From Lanius collurio (lineage: Eukaryota; Chordata; Aves; Passeriformes; Laniidae), in the NCBI GenBank assembly GCA_020086605.1, contig JACBWW010000051.1, positions 576,097-640,096 on the forward strand: 64,000 bases of DNA. Direction: 5' to 3'. Position 1 is the first letter of the stretch, and each line of letters opens with the position of its first letter. The notes below the pieces were generated by a model that was not told the origin of the DNA, searched no databases, and was given only the letters and a program-made list of their open reading frames with translations. This document shows positions 1 through 13,518 of the stretch, piece after piece. A program made the position numbers and the translations under genes.

Positions 1-678
1 TCTTTCTTCTTTCTTCCCAAATGTCTAAAAATCAATACAAGTACAAAGATAGGATATATAGATGTCTTAAATCAACACAATGACCAAAAATTGTTTGCAT
101 AGACATAATTTTTTTTGGTTTGAATTAAAATATTAAAAACATTATGAGAATACACCACGTTTTCAAACACCAATTCAGAATTATAAACATGCAGAGGATT
201 TTAAAAATCCTATTTAACAGATCTTCCTGCTATATTTATATTTTCTCATGGCACTTTTAACCCAGTACGTAAGCCAATCCTAAAGTTAAGCAAAAATCTT
301 CAAACAGTAACTATTCCTTCCAAGCAGCATTTTAGAACCAGCACTTATACAGTCCTTCTGAAAATGTCTTTATTGATTCTACTCCAAGTAGCTTATTTAT
401 TGTCATCATCTGCATATAACTTGAAGTTGATTTATATCAATGAAAATTTTTTACTGTTTTCTTTTTGCTGTTTTACTTGATCCAACATTTCTTCATTACC
501 TGTACCAGAGGTCTCCTCCTGAACACTACAGAATATTACAGATGTTGGAGTATGTTGTATTAGCACCAATTTCTCTGAAGAAAACACCCTCCCAGATACA
601 GATACTCGAATTTTAACTCATGGTCTTATTCAGAAAACTGTTGCACAATTTTGCAGATTTTTTGTTTATTTGGGGGTC

Positions 679-699
679 TTTTTTTTTTTTTTTTTTTTT
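679..699 (+). repeat. Poly-T tract (about 21 T)
   Basis: Uninterrupted T run next to the CR1 remnant at 0.77 kb. It accounts for the low-complexity open frames on both strands here. Confidence 0.9.
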
Positions 700-771
700 G
701 TTTTGGTGGTTGGTTGTTGTTTTTTTCTCAGTGGGTGTGAAGAGAGAGGAACGGGGAATATTAACAAGCAC

Positions 772-816
772 ATATGATCGTTCAAGGTCCTTCCCAACCT
801 AGGCTGTTCCATGAAC
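772..816 (+). mobile_element. Very short CR1 3' remnant
   Basis: ATGATCGTTCAAGGTCCTTC and CCAACCTAGGCTGTTCCATG resemble the last 45 bp of CR1 in sense orientation (consensus-like GATCTTTAAGGTCCCTTCCAA...). It lies downstream of a poly-T tract. It is short, so confidence is moderate. Confidence 0.6.
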
Positions 817-3800
817 ATTTTGAGACAAGCACACCCTAAATTAATTGCTTCATTTCTTGTATTAGACAACTTGTTATCTATGTCACCAAACATTACAATT
901 AAGTACTGGTCTTAAATTATCTCCTGATCTCTGCAGAGTTCAAAAAGTCAAGCTAGACTTCAACTAGCCTATGGCATAACATGATTATCTACAGCAACTC
1001 ACAATTAACGAATTACACTGCCTGCACTCTCACACACACTTATTTAGGAACTCACCAATATATGAATTTAGTATCTGCTTGTTTGAGCTATTCAGCAAGG
1101 AATATATACAACTAGAGATGCTCTCTGAGCCTGGGAGAATTAAAGACTCTTAAGATTAAATAGGAAAAATATCTAAAATTAATTACAGCAAAGTTTGCAC
1201 AAACAGGAAACAAATACAGTCAATGCTTCATGAAAGCACCTCTCCTGAAGAAAATATTAAGTTTTTAAAACTAAGAATGTAATTTGGGGTTTTACAAAAG
1301 AGCACTTTACCAAATCAGTACTGTGAAGGGTCCTTAAAAAAACAAATAAAAAACTCCCCAAACCCCCAAAATCAAACAAGACAAACCAGGTAAATTCACA
1401 GGCAAAACCAGATCTCTCACTTTCATGCAGGACCAGAGATTTTAGGCATAAACCTTCACGTCTGCTAATCCAACATCTAATGAAATCATGGGTACACTTC
1501 AGTATAGGGCTTTAAAAAAAAAAAACCAAACAAAACTTCTATGGATTTTTGATGCAGACAGTGAAAATTCTAAGCTTCTCAGAACTAGAGATACACGTGA
1601 GCTACTTTAAAATGGATTCTTCATTAGATTTTATTTGATTCCTAGGTTTCATCTGGATCCCTATTTCTCTAGATCTGGGTGCAGGAACAGCCTTTTTGTA
1701 CTTTATTCCATTTCTATTAGCTTTATTTCACTTGCTTTTTATTTACATTTCTATTGTACTTGGTAAAAAAATTATCCATTAATCAGTTAAATAAACAGTA
1801 AATATCTTTCCTATTCCCTAGTCTAAGTTTATTCTAAATCCTTATGTGAGTGTGATTCCTCTAATATGAGTCAAAGATACACAACAGAATTAAAAAGAAG
1901 AAAAACTACATGACCCTGAACTTCTCTGTACATTTTTATTTTGCAAGAAAAAAAAAATTATGTCTGCACTCTGCTACATCAAGATGATTTAATCAAAAAT
2001 GTACCCCTCCATATCTCAGACCTCAACTTCCACAATCCCATCACATTGGTTTAATTAAAATTTAACCTCCTCTTCTACCCATATGAAGTTACAACGAAAC
2101 AGACAGAAGTACCAAATTACTAAATTTCATTCTTAAGGATGTCATAGTACTTTAGCACCACAACATATGGGTTTTCTTGGCTTTAGAACATGACAATGCT
2201 GCAGTGAGTGAGCTGGGAAACGCTGGTATATGTTATTTTTAAATTTCTGTGTTCAAGAAGAGCACAATCTCACAGGAAATTTCTAGTTAATAGGGAAATC
2301 TCTGTCTATTCATTATTTCATGCTTATTTGTAGCACAATAGCAATTTTCAACATTCATCTTAGTGTAGTATAATTAACCATTCTGCTTAGAATTGAACAA
2401 ACAAAAATGAAAGGGTAAAAGAGGATTCAGATTCCAACCACTGGGTAATTTACAGAATATCCACACATATTAACACTAAAAGTCACACTTTTAAAAACTG
2501 AATGTTGAAATCGAATGTTCCTGGCTTCCAACCAAGGATAGAAAACAGACAGGCTGATGCTAAAGAAAAAAAAAATTTATTCATTTACCTTCTGTGGGAA
2601 ATGAACTGTGTAGTGAATTTTTTAGAAGACGAAAATTGTAATTGCATGTGTAATAAAGCTAAAAATTAAGGAGAAACAGATGGAAGACTAAAAGTTCTTT
2701 TTTGTAAGTGCTAAGAGGATGATTCATAAGTATTTGACATTAGTTAAAATTACTTATGGAACAAATGTTTTTGGAAAAATATTCTACTTAGGACAATATG
2801 CCATCACACAATCAGCAGTGAATTATTCCAATTACGATCCCTAATCAAAAAGAGAAAAGGAAATAAACTAAAAAAGAAGAAAAAAGTCAAAACTTGTTCA
2901 TTCCTCCTAAACTTCAGTGGCTTGTGTCTTAAAGTTCTACCTCAAAAATTGAGGGCATTATCAGAAGCATTGTAGATCACAGTAATTCTATTAATTAGCA
3001 GTTTCAAGATCACTTTATATTGTCTCTGAATAGTAATTAACTTCCTAAGGTCAGCTCAACAGAGTGTGAGAAAAGATAGGTGGCATGTTAGTACATAAGA
3101 CTTCTGGTGAAATTACCATACTTTGTTGTAGCAGCCCCAAGGAAACACTATTTTTAAGTCTCCATGTACTACTTCTAAACAAAAATTGACAAGAAAGCCA
3201 ATAATCTCATCCACACTGAAATTGTTACATAGGACTTGAAATATATTAAGGGAACATTTTCACATACAGCTAAATACTTAAAATATCTGGACTAATTAAA
3301 AATACACAGATTATTATTTTCATTGTTTTCCTAATACTATATAATGAAAAATGCAGCTACCTTACAAATTATGGTTTTTCTTAGAATAAATAGACCATTA
3401 CTGTGATTATGCAGTCGAGTTCTCTTTGACATTAATAGATTATTTCTAGGCAGTGCTGCACCAGCCTTGCTGTAGGAATGGGTAGTGCAGAGCAAGACAC
3501 GAGTTGGTTGTTGAGGTCTTTAGCAGCAGACACTAGGTGCCTGTCCATTCTAGTGTCAGCAGTAATCATGCTGTAACCCAGATCCAAATTTGCAGGTAAA
3601 ATCCAAATTATATCTGGAGCCAATAATGCAGTAAAGCATATCTTAATTCATCTATGAGTCTTTTGCATAAAAATACACAGCTGAGTGCTGCTGTCTCTTC
3701 ATAGCATGTCCTCTTCCAGGTCACGTTCTCAATCACTCAGATATATTGCTATGCATAGGTATTTATAAAATAAGTTAATCATGTAACCTGTGCAAGGGTT

Positions 3801-6800
3801 TATTGAAAAAGGAAATAAATTAGTCCCTAATCTCTATTAACTGTTAATAAAGTATTTTAAAATATCTACATAATGGGCTTCTTCTTCCACACTGGCCATT
3901 TAAATTGATTACTGATAATACAGTAGGACCAATTTGCTCTTCAATGTTGTTTGAAGACAGAATATAAATGACAAAATGAAAATTTCTGCCACCATTTTAC
4001 TTCAACCAGCTACTCAAGTTTTGCTTTCCTTTAAAAACTAGAAGGGAGTGTTACATGAATAATTATTTTTTTTTTTAATATTGTTATCAGAAACTGCATT
4101 GCTAGTTTGACCACAGATACTTTCAGATTTTCTATAGAAGTGTACGACCCCAATACAAGTTTGCAAGACTCTGCAGCTGTACAGGCAGAAGGTCTATTTG
4201 AGCAAGGGAGCTTCGATTCTGGTCTTGTTCTCCATTACTGCACACTTGGTCTAATACACAGCAGTTACGGTCACCTGTCAGCTGCTTCCAATTTTTTCCC
4301 ATCTTTTACTCTGTCAATATGTTGCATATTGTCATCTCATCAGTATAGAAACTCTGAGAGGTTAAGTTACTGTGGATATAAAAATGCTGCTAGCAAGAAA
4401 AATTCTTGCTACTCTTCAGCCCTGTGGGAGACTTTTATCTCTCACAGAAGATGTTAGCAGAATTCGGTAAACTTGAACACCTGTGACATTGCAAATCTTT
4501 GTTTATAGTACAGTAGAAAAACATTTTGACACTGGGTTTTGTAGGATTTTAGACAATGACCCCAAGGGCTGGATGGTACTTTGACCAATCAGGTTATGAA
4601 GAAAAAAATCTATAAAATAGTTGGGAAATAATTAATTAAAATCAATCTTGCTGCACAGTCCCTGCCTGCTGCATTTCTCTCTCCCTCTCTCCACCTCTCT
4701 ACCCCTGCAGGATATCACCACAAGTTACTCTTACCGTAATGACACTAGGAGGGGAAAAAAAAAGTCTTGCCCTCTTTCCTGTGATGGTCTGGGTTAGTGT
4801 ACAATAACTCTTTAGTCTGTTTTTGTTTAATACAGGCAATGGGTCTTTGGTAGAGAACAGCAACAGAAGAACCTACACACCACAATGCATCACACACAAC
4901 AGGCAGACTCAAGCTCTCAGGAAGTTTAAAAAAAAAGCAATATAAAGTGCACAACTTGTGATCTACTTATAGAGCCAGAAAGTCTTTTCAAGTGTGTAAA
5001 AGAAACTTATAGACACACATGTCTAACAGCAAATTAAATGTTTGTAAAAGCATCCAAATTTTAGGAATTTCTGCTTCTGCAAGATAGCATTTTCTATCTA
5101 CAGTTATAGATCAAGAGTGAAATTCTTATGCATTGAAAATATCTAAGTGAAGCACATATGCCAAATAAAAGCTGAACTTTTCTTGTGACAAAGCAATTGA
5201 AATGGGTACTTTTTAATACCTAGGGAAATTCATCATGAGTCAGTTTTGGGGTTTTTTGCCTAGAGGAGTTCAAGGATATTAAGCAATTTCTCCACACATA
5301 TCGATGTTTGGATGTTTCTATGCATTCATTTTAATTAGCTGTTCACATTTTGATTTTTATTTGTTCTTGCAATGATCCATTTGTCTACATAATCTCTTGT
5401 TCCTTTTTCTCTCTTCCCTTAAAATGGGATTTCAATGACTATATCTAATTCTAACTGAGCAGGTTATTGAAACCTACATCATAATATCCCACATTACATG
5501 TGCAAAACCAGTGTGAGAAAATTGAGAAAATGTCCAGAGTACAGCACAGAATACAAGGTCTGCAGTCTAGAAACAATCCAAAGCATCTTAAACAACAAGT
5601 TTCAAAATTTCTTATAAAACACCCCAAACCTCCACCCTGTTATGTGTCTATGAAGAAGAACCGAACATCGCACCTAAAAGCAAGAGGTGCCATTTTTACA
5701 CAGGAATAACAAGCTTAAACATGGACATAATAAAGCTCTCAGAAATCCCTTTGGTACCTCCAAATGACAGATTGCATCCAATCTTTCGCTTATGGATTTG
5801 ACTGCATGAATTAAAGACCCCATCTCATGTTCCGCATGACTATTCTTTAAAGATGTAATTTTATTATGCCAAGTAAAGTTATCTGCAGCTAGATAAGGGT
5901 TCCCCACATCTGGGAAGAACCTGATAAGACAGGACATTAATGATATTTGTTCCACAAAAATAAACCATGTATTTGCACATTCAAGGAAGAAAAATTGCAA
6001 TGAGGCAATACAGGAATAGATGAGCACAAACTGGGGTTTGAGAATATAGGTCATGTTACAGAGATCTCCAGATACAAATATAATTTGAGCCATAGAACAG
6101 ACTGAGCAGTTTATTCTCTTTTTTTTTTTTTTTTTAAATTTCCAAATCTCGTAGATGATTTTGCACCAATCACTTCAAGTTTGGTGAAAGATAGAAATAA
6201 ATAGGCAAGAAAGTTACTGCAGAAAGTGGAAGGCTGGTATCACAATATATGGCATAATTCAGGACCTGATGCAGTGAGAAATGACATCTCTGCCAAAAGC
6301 CTGGCTGTTACCAAGGCTGAAGTCCAAAAAAAACTACAACAGAAAAGGACCAACAGAACCAGACAACTACATATCATAATCCATCTTTCAAAAATTAGAA
6401 GGTTAGTTGTGTGGATTTCTAATTAAAGCTTTAAGATACCACACACACTCTTGTAAAATCATCATAAAAAATTTTTCCTTCTTCATTTGTTCATATCTTA
6501 AGAAAGTCTTAAATATTTCATCAATGAAACACCAAGAACTGTCATTGTTCACAAACCTATCTCAATGAAGGAAAAAAGCAGTTAAACAGAAATTAACTGC
6601 ACAAACTACCATAAACATTTTGTGTTCTATATAGAAGAAAACACACCTGGAAAATGTCTTTCTGCTATATGTGTTACTTAAGAGATAATGTCAATGAAAT
6701 AGTGCTTTGTTAGAGGACAATGGTCTCCTGCTGCTATTAAATGCCAAGGCATATCTACGCCATTTACAAAGCAAGGGACATTAATTCAATGATAATATTC

Positions 6801-9800
6801 TACTACAAATGGCATTTCTACTATACTGATTAGGGTATGTTGATTCAGTCATTTGATCTGATACCTGCTATTGTGATAGAGCAACAGCTACTCAAAAGTC
6901 CTGCTCTGAACTTCCAGTATTTGAACTGACCCCCTACAGAACCTGCAGCATTTGCAACCTTTAATCCAAGCACATAAACTTCAGCCAAGTCTTAAATAAC
7001 ATTAGATTTATACTTTTATGGCCATTTGGCACATAGAGAAACTAAGACTTGCCCTACTGTATAGTACAGCTTAGCAGAATGACCAGAAGCAAAATGGAGA
7101 AGTATTTAACCTTACGGGAGTGGTACACTCTCCTATTGGGGTCTGCAACCATTTGCTAGCACATAAAAACTTGGATATGTTTTATACCAGCAGCATGAAG
7201 GGTTTGCATCCTTTCAACCTTCCAAATGAGATATTCTGGATGCCAAAAAAAGGGCATGGAGGGCATGTGAGCATCATATTTTCAAGATTTCTCACATCTA
7301 AGAAAGGAGATTGCTCTTGCCTTCATGTTGTCGTTCATGCCTCGATCCTGCACAGGCAGGGCCTCAGAGCAGTCATAACTCAGATTTGTTCAGTCTCAGA
7401 AGCATGACTCTATCATTACTTTAAAAGTGTTTGTTTTCTGAATTTCTACAATGAGATAAACAAGCAACTCCTTGAAAAGGTCCTACAACCCTTCTTCACC
7501 TAAGGGCAAAGCAGATGATTGGAGCAAGGCTTCGCATGTCCACGAACTGGCCATCCCTTCAGAAATGTTTTCCATTTTCCTTAGGTAGATGGAGATTTTG
7601 GGATGGCCTGTGGGGAAGTCTCGTGCAAAAGAAGAGAGAACTGTGATGGCAGGGCTTGTTGCTGATTGCCTTGGTGCCTGCCCATGGATCTTACTAAGAC
7701 TATACCACAGCAGTAGGTAGAAAGAACAATTGCAGACAGTGTCAGCTCATCAAGAGTCATCCTGAAACATACAGAGCACAGACAAACAGGGAGAGCAACA
7801 GCTGGATCGTGCTGTTGAGGAAAGATGCGCTTATTCCATATTTAAAGACAGCTCAAAAGACTATCAAATAAGAAAATGGAAACCCATCAGGGATTGCAGA
7901 ACCACATGGAACAAGATCTCAGTGACAGCAATGGCATTTTGACTCTCCTTGCACAAATGACTGTTAGTGAAGGAGGTCTGCCCAGTGCTGCTGCTGTTGC
8001 TGGCTCCTGGCACACAAATGAGGGGGCAATAGCATCTCTTCTGACACACACGATGGCCTGTGGGCTGGCAGGGCAGTTCAGGCCAAGGGGCTTGGCAGTG
8101 TCACACAATCACGAGCTGTAAGCTGAAGAACCTGAGCTTTTCTGTGCACCAGTTCATAGCCTGGTATTTCAGTCCTGAATAAGCACCTCCAGATTTCAGA
8201 AAGAACTGCCAACTGGCTGTTCTTCTTTCCTCACAGCTGGTGAGCTGGTTTCCTAACACAAACTTGACAGAGCAGATAAGCACTGCAGTGCAATGCAAAC
8301 TCAACCATGATTGGTTGCGTAAAAACATAACTGAAAAGCAATTTTCTAATTAAAGCAAGGATTCCCCTGTGGTCCAACTGAATAGAGAAAAAATTGACTA
8401 TAACTCAGACACCAGGCACTTGAGAACAAAGGCACAAAAGCTATGTTTCCCATTTTAAGGACTAAAATGTATTGAAATTTGAATATTCACATATTCACAG
8501 CAAAACACATATACAGTCAGTCATGGGAAGGAAAAACAAGACTGTTCTAATAATCATGTTCGTTTTAGCAACTGATCAAAGAGTTCAACATTATAAACTA
8601 CATGAAAGTGTTGATTTTTATAAGCTTGTTTCCAGCTATTAAAAATCAACATCCAGCTACCTCTAATCAACTGCCATACATTTCATGTTTAGAATTACAT
8701 GTTACTGCTTAAATTCTTCCTGTTAGGAACTTCAAGATCCATTATACAGCACATAACTCTATTGCATTATTTTTTCTTTCAGTTTGTATTTGAATTGTGA
8801 GTAGTTTCTCAGGCAGCTTGCACAATAAATGAAAGCACTGAATTTGTCACAAGTAAAATCATCCATATTAATCAGTATTTGAGGCAACTTATGCCATCAG
8901 CACCCATCCAGTTCAGACCAGGAAATTGTACCGTGAAGGCAATGTGACACAAAATCTTAAAATGGTCCTCTCAAGGAACTCCAAAGCATACACAGTCTTG
9001 ATAATTTTTAGTTTTTCTTCTGTTTTTAATCTGGGAGACCAGGCAAGGCCCAGGGCATTTTTACTCCTTCTCTTTTTATAGAGACCTCATTTTATGGTCC
9101 AATGTTCATCCGGTGATTTAGTCATTAAAAATCACTTAAGTTCTTCTGCCTTCTGCAAACTTATTTTGTGATCAGGAAGAAATCTGTTAAGACATTCTGT
9201 AAATTCACTGTATTTCCTTGCTTGGGGAAGTGTTTTTAGTAGAGTATACAACCTGGACATGCCAAAATTTCCTAGAATTTGACCAGAAATCTGTCGATAC
9301 TTAAATTTATCTCAGCAGACACCAAGATACCACTAATGCTCTGGATGTAAACTAAAATTGCATATGCTGCATGCTTTTGGTTTTGCTTGTCTCAATAAAG
9401 GATGGTTATTCCCTTCTTTATACTCACTGTGGCATAAGGTAATGTGGCAGCTCAAGTAAACAACATCAAACAGACTTAAAAATTGATCCTACAGTTTATT
9501 TTATGTGTTCCTAAAGGGCTTTTCATTAGTAGCACCCAAAGAATAAAAGCATAATTTACCTTATGTAAGGTAAAGTTGATTATCTCACATTAAAGCCCCA
9601 GTGACCAATCTATAAAACAGCTGGTAGCATCTCTTTTAATTGCAAATCCACTGTCTATCTTTTTTGTTTCCAGAACATTACATGCAATTTTTCTTGGTAC
9701 TTTTTGCCTCATAAAAAGCTGACCTGACTGTCTTCAGATACATACTGCATTACTAATGTCAGAGCTAAATAGATTCTAATATGTGCATAAAGCACCTCCT

Positions 9801-10684
9801 ATGGTTCTTAACAAACCATTTCAGATGGTTCAGAGCATCATCTATCCATAAAATACACTCTTCCTTTCAGGTGTGTCTCTTTTCAAAAAAAATTAATTGT
9901 TCAGAGACTTATAATAATATTACTACTGCATGAGTACAATTAAGGCAAAGCTTACCAAAATTATTTTCTTCCTCATATTTCTATGGATAAGAGAGCTTTG
10001 ATGAGAACAGAACTTGCTCATTTTTACAATGCAATGTAACACCTTTCTTTCATTTTTCTGTCTCATGCACTTCAAAAAGTCTAAAGCACTTATGCAAAGA
10101 ACAACTTAAAACCTGCCATAGCTGCAGATATGCTTAAGTGATATTACTGGTATGCTACAGAAAGAAATTCCATAATACTAGCAATATGTAACAGTCACAA
10201 AGGGTGCAGAGACAATGCCAAGTTTTAATTTCAAAACCAGGTGATATATATTAATGAGGTACTATGAAAAACTCCAAGTGTATAAACTTGGGAATTACCA
10301 CGTCAAAGGGAAAAAAAATGTCAGAAAAGGACAAATGAAAAGAAATTGGTGACCACATTTATGTAGTCATGAATAAGCTCCTTTAATCTTAAACTCAATG
10401 CCACTGCACTTATCAGTGTAACACAGAGCAGGATAATGCACCAGGAAAGACCCTTAACACAGGTGTTGCAGTACCACCAACTCAAATGTCTTCCCTCTGC
10501 TAAAATTGCTCTTAAACCACAGACATTTCTCTCTTTTCCTCTGACCATTTTGGATAATTTCCCCATGACACAGATGTGTTTTTCAGAGTGCATAAAACTA
10601 TTTCGATTCTTCCTGCTTCAAACTGGGTGTGAAATTATTGTACAGCATATATGTGATAATTTGGGCATTGAGAACTTATGGAGG

Positions 10685-10995
10685 TGTGTTGCGGTGGGCA
10701 CCCCTGGGCCCCCCCGGCCTGGTGCCTGCCATGTGACTCTGAGTTTGTCTGATGTTCCAGCAGCCCGGGCTCTGATCTGGCTTATCCCAGTTCCACCCCT
10801 GATATCCCCTTTCCCCCTCTCTGTGACAAAACCAATTGGACACAAAGCCTCACCCTCTTACCCCAGCCGACTCTCACCCAGGTCGGTGCTCTGTCTCTCG
10901 GGACAGAGGGAATAAATGACTTAACACCATAAAGGGGGTTTGAGCTGTATTTCTCTTCTCAACTTCTGCTTCTGGTGAGTAGCTGTCAACTAACA
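10685..10995 (+). mobile_element. LTR-type repeat, likely solo LTR of an avian ERV
   Basis: About 311 bp of GC-richer sequence in AT-rich intron. It begins TGTGTTGCGGTGGGCACC and ends CTGTCAACTAACA. CTTATCCCAGTTCCACCCC and CAATTGGACAC follow in U3-like sequence. A GGGACAGAGGGAATAAATGA polyadenylation region (AATAAA 10911-10916) comes about 80 bp before the end. This arrangement and wording match avian class II-type LTRs as I recall them. The exact left edge is uncertain and no target-site duplication was evident. It is antisense to GABRB2. A 159-codon open frame running into it from 10436 is not a gene. Confidence 0.65.
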
Positions 10996-13204
10996 CTGGC
11001 TTTAAGTAGAGCTGCACAATTGAGGAATATTTAGGCTGTTTGTAAATGGTTTAAAATATTCCGAGACATAAAAAGGCAAGCTCACCACAGAAATTAAGCA
11101 GTGGACAAGCTAGTCAATTACCAGAGAGGTGAATAAGGAAGTCCTCTGTAGTATTCCTAGTAATACATAAATGTAATTTATTTTTGTAACATGCTTAAAA
11201 GCTATCTTTGAAAGAAAATTACCTCTTCAGCAATGTAAAACCAAATTCTGAAACAAGTATTTACAGAAAAATAGTGATTAAAAATTCTTTTACCTGGCAA
11301 AGTAATAGTTATTCAGTTAATGTCTCCTTCTAACACAAGTCTTGCAGGGCAATGCAAATCTCTGAATAACATGTTTTTGTTCTTCCCAAAGCCAGCTGCT
11401 CACACAAATATTGCCTTGAAGCTAAACAACTCTCAAATCACCTAATTTTCATCCTAGTTAACATAACTGCAAATGCTCTAAGAACTAAGTCAATTGAAAA
11501 GCAAACAAAAATAAACCCAAAAAACTAAACCCAACCCCCAAGTCCCATAAAATGGTGCTCAAGTAGCTCTTGAGCTTCAGACTTCTCCATTTTTGACCAG
11601 TCTTGCATGGCTAATGAGTGCTGCTTAGGCTCGACGGGATTTTGTATTCCTGAATCTCCTGCCCTATAAGCAACACTTCCCAAAAGCCACTTAATGGCAT
11701 TTAATACATAAACTACTCTGCTTTAAAGAAAGTTTTAATAAAACTTTGAACGGAATAGATTTTCCCAACTGTAATTATTTCTGTCATAGAACATTCTCTG
11801 TGATGCAGGTAAGATTATGAGTTCTTCACCTTGTTGAATGAATGAGGAAGGGAGGATGATGCAGAAAGGAGGTAAATAAAAGCAAAAAAAAGACCAGCAT
11901 CTTTAATGCTACTGAGGTGAAAAATTAATTTACTTTGATCTGAGGCTTTGGATTTGTAACTACTGCTATACAGTGCTTTTTAATACTTCTGAAAGCATGG
12001 AAGAAGCACATTGATTCCTCTAAAGTTTGTAATATCAATAATCCTCCAGAAAAGCAGCAACTTTGTTTGCCTGAAGATTCAGCATGAGACAATAAAGAAT
12101 ATTACAGTGAGAAGAATTTAAATAGTTGCACAAAAAAGTATCCCTTTCTCAGGAAATATGGATTGACCAGAGCTGAAACTGCCAAACTACCCAGCTTTGG
12201 GCTAGGCAAAAAAAATTACTTCCAAACATCCAAAAAATAAAACAACTGTGAAATATAAACTATTACAGACTTTAAGAAAGTGAAAAAAATTGGTAGATAA
12301 GCTTGAATAAATCTCCTGTCATTAATTTCACTTGGGTAACATCATTAAAGTGCCAATTTCTTTTAACACAAATTTCACATAGTTGTGTTCTTCCTCTACT
12401 TCAGGAACTCTGAAAAATTACTATTTTCTTCCTCCATAATAACTCTTCATCCCTTAACCAAAAGACTCCATTAAATATCTTCTTTTTTCTTGTTCAAGCC
12501 ATCTTTTTTTTTTTCACACCTTTTGAAGTTCCTCTCCATACAGGTCCACTCATTTCCATATAGCCCCTTAATCTTACAGCAAGGTGTCTTGCATTCCTTA
12601 CCTCCTACCTTCTAATAATGTATTGCCTCTTTGCATCCCTGCTACTTTTACTAATGACTGTATAGAAATGTTTCAGTGTCTATTTAAACACCTCAGTATT
12701 GCAGGTTAAATTGTGATATATAATAATAGCTCTGAAAATAAATCTGCCTTGTAATTAACTGCTTTATCCATACAATTATAGAGTCATGCCTTTTTCCAAA
12801 GATTGCCTAAGATTCTTAGTGTGACAACAGTAACTGCACAAATGTTATTGCACAAATATAATTGCTTGTGGATAGCATTCTAAAACTTTCACAGCAAATT
12901 AAAGCCCCAATAAGCTTGGTCTGGGCCAAAAACATCACAGAATGGTCTACGCCTCAAAATATCAGTTGCATATTACACCATTCAACTGTTCCAAATTTCC
13001 AAAGCTGCATCTTCACAGACTTTGCCCTCAAAAACCAGAAACACTGTCCTTTTCAATTACACACAACTGTTTCCACCAAACAGAGTCATCAGTTCTGGAT
13101 GACTCCCCACAGGCCACCTGCTTGACCTTCTCGTACTGTGGTCCTCAGTTAAGTACCTATATGTACCTTCTAAAATAGGTCTGACTCCCTAATTCTCTCC
13201 AAAC
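10996..13204. other. Intron 3 sequence, nothing identified
   Basis: AT-rich DNA between two LTRs, with pyrimidine-rich patches (about 12400-12560) and no coding or RNA signal that I can support. Confidence 0.6.
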
Positions 13205-13518
13205 TGACCTCCGTGGTGCCATTTTGTGTCTCTGTAGGACACAAGAGCAATACGCGTGTTCACATCAGCTGAGGTGAGCAAAAGAGGAAGTTTATTTTCT
13301 GACTCCACTATTTATAGTTTTACAAAAGTGACAGTGGATTGGAGAGTGAAAGAGCCACCTCTCCAATGACACTGGACAGGTTACCAATCCATCAGCTTCT
13401 CTCCACCTCTATGAAGGAATGCAAAACAACTGAGTGTTTACAGAACAAAGCGTGGGAAAGCGTGTAATTAGAATGAAAACATCAGAAGGCTAAAAGATTT
13501 CTAAAAAACAGGGCGACA
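13205..13518 (-). mobile_element. LTR-type repeat with TATA box and polyA signal
   Basis: On the minus strand about 314 bp runs from TGTCGCCCTG to ...GGAGGTCA. It contains TATA-like CTATAAATAG (13308-13317), then GTGGAGTCAGAA, then AATAAA (13291-13296). Downstream sequence includes GCTCACCTCAGCTGATG and an ACGCG motif. A TATA box closely followed by AATAAA and a short R/U5 is typical of avian ERV LTRs. Ends are approximate and target duplications were not found. It is in the same orientation as GABRB2, so its polyadenylation signal is in the sense direction of the host intron. Confidence 0.6.

Larger units (their letters stand above)
1..10684. other. Intron 3 sequence, mostly unique AT-rich DNA
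   Basis: Apart from the CR1 remnant and poly-T near 0.7 kb I see no gene or RNA. A pyrimidine-rich patch lies at 4677-4702. A somewhat GC-richer, unassigned segment lies at about 7500-8330, with short open frames on both strands and no recognised product. A 139-codon minus-strand frame at 5674-6093 is also unrecognised. Confidence 0.6.

Noticed and set aside
4540..4960. Possible LTR (CTATAAAATAG and TGTGATGGTCTGGGTTAG)
   Set aside because: TATA-like and LTR-start-like strings occur, but no coherent TG...CA unit or polyA arrangement could be drawn.
5674..6093. 139-codon minus-strand open frame
   Set aside because: No recognisable domain or splice context. It is hydrophobic and Cys-rich in a random-looking way.
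10436..10915. 159-codon plus-strand open frame
   Set aside because: It runs from unique intron into an LTR and ends at its polyA region. It is a chance frame.
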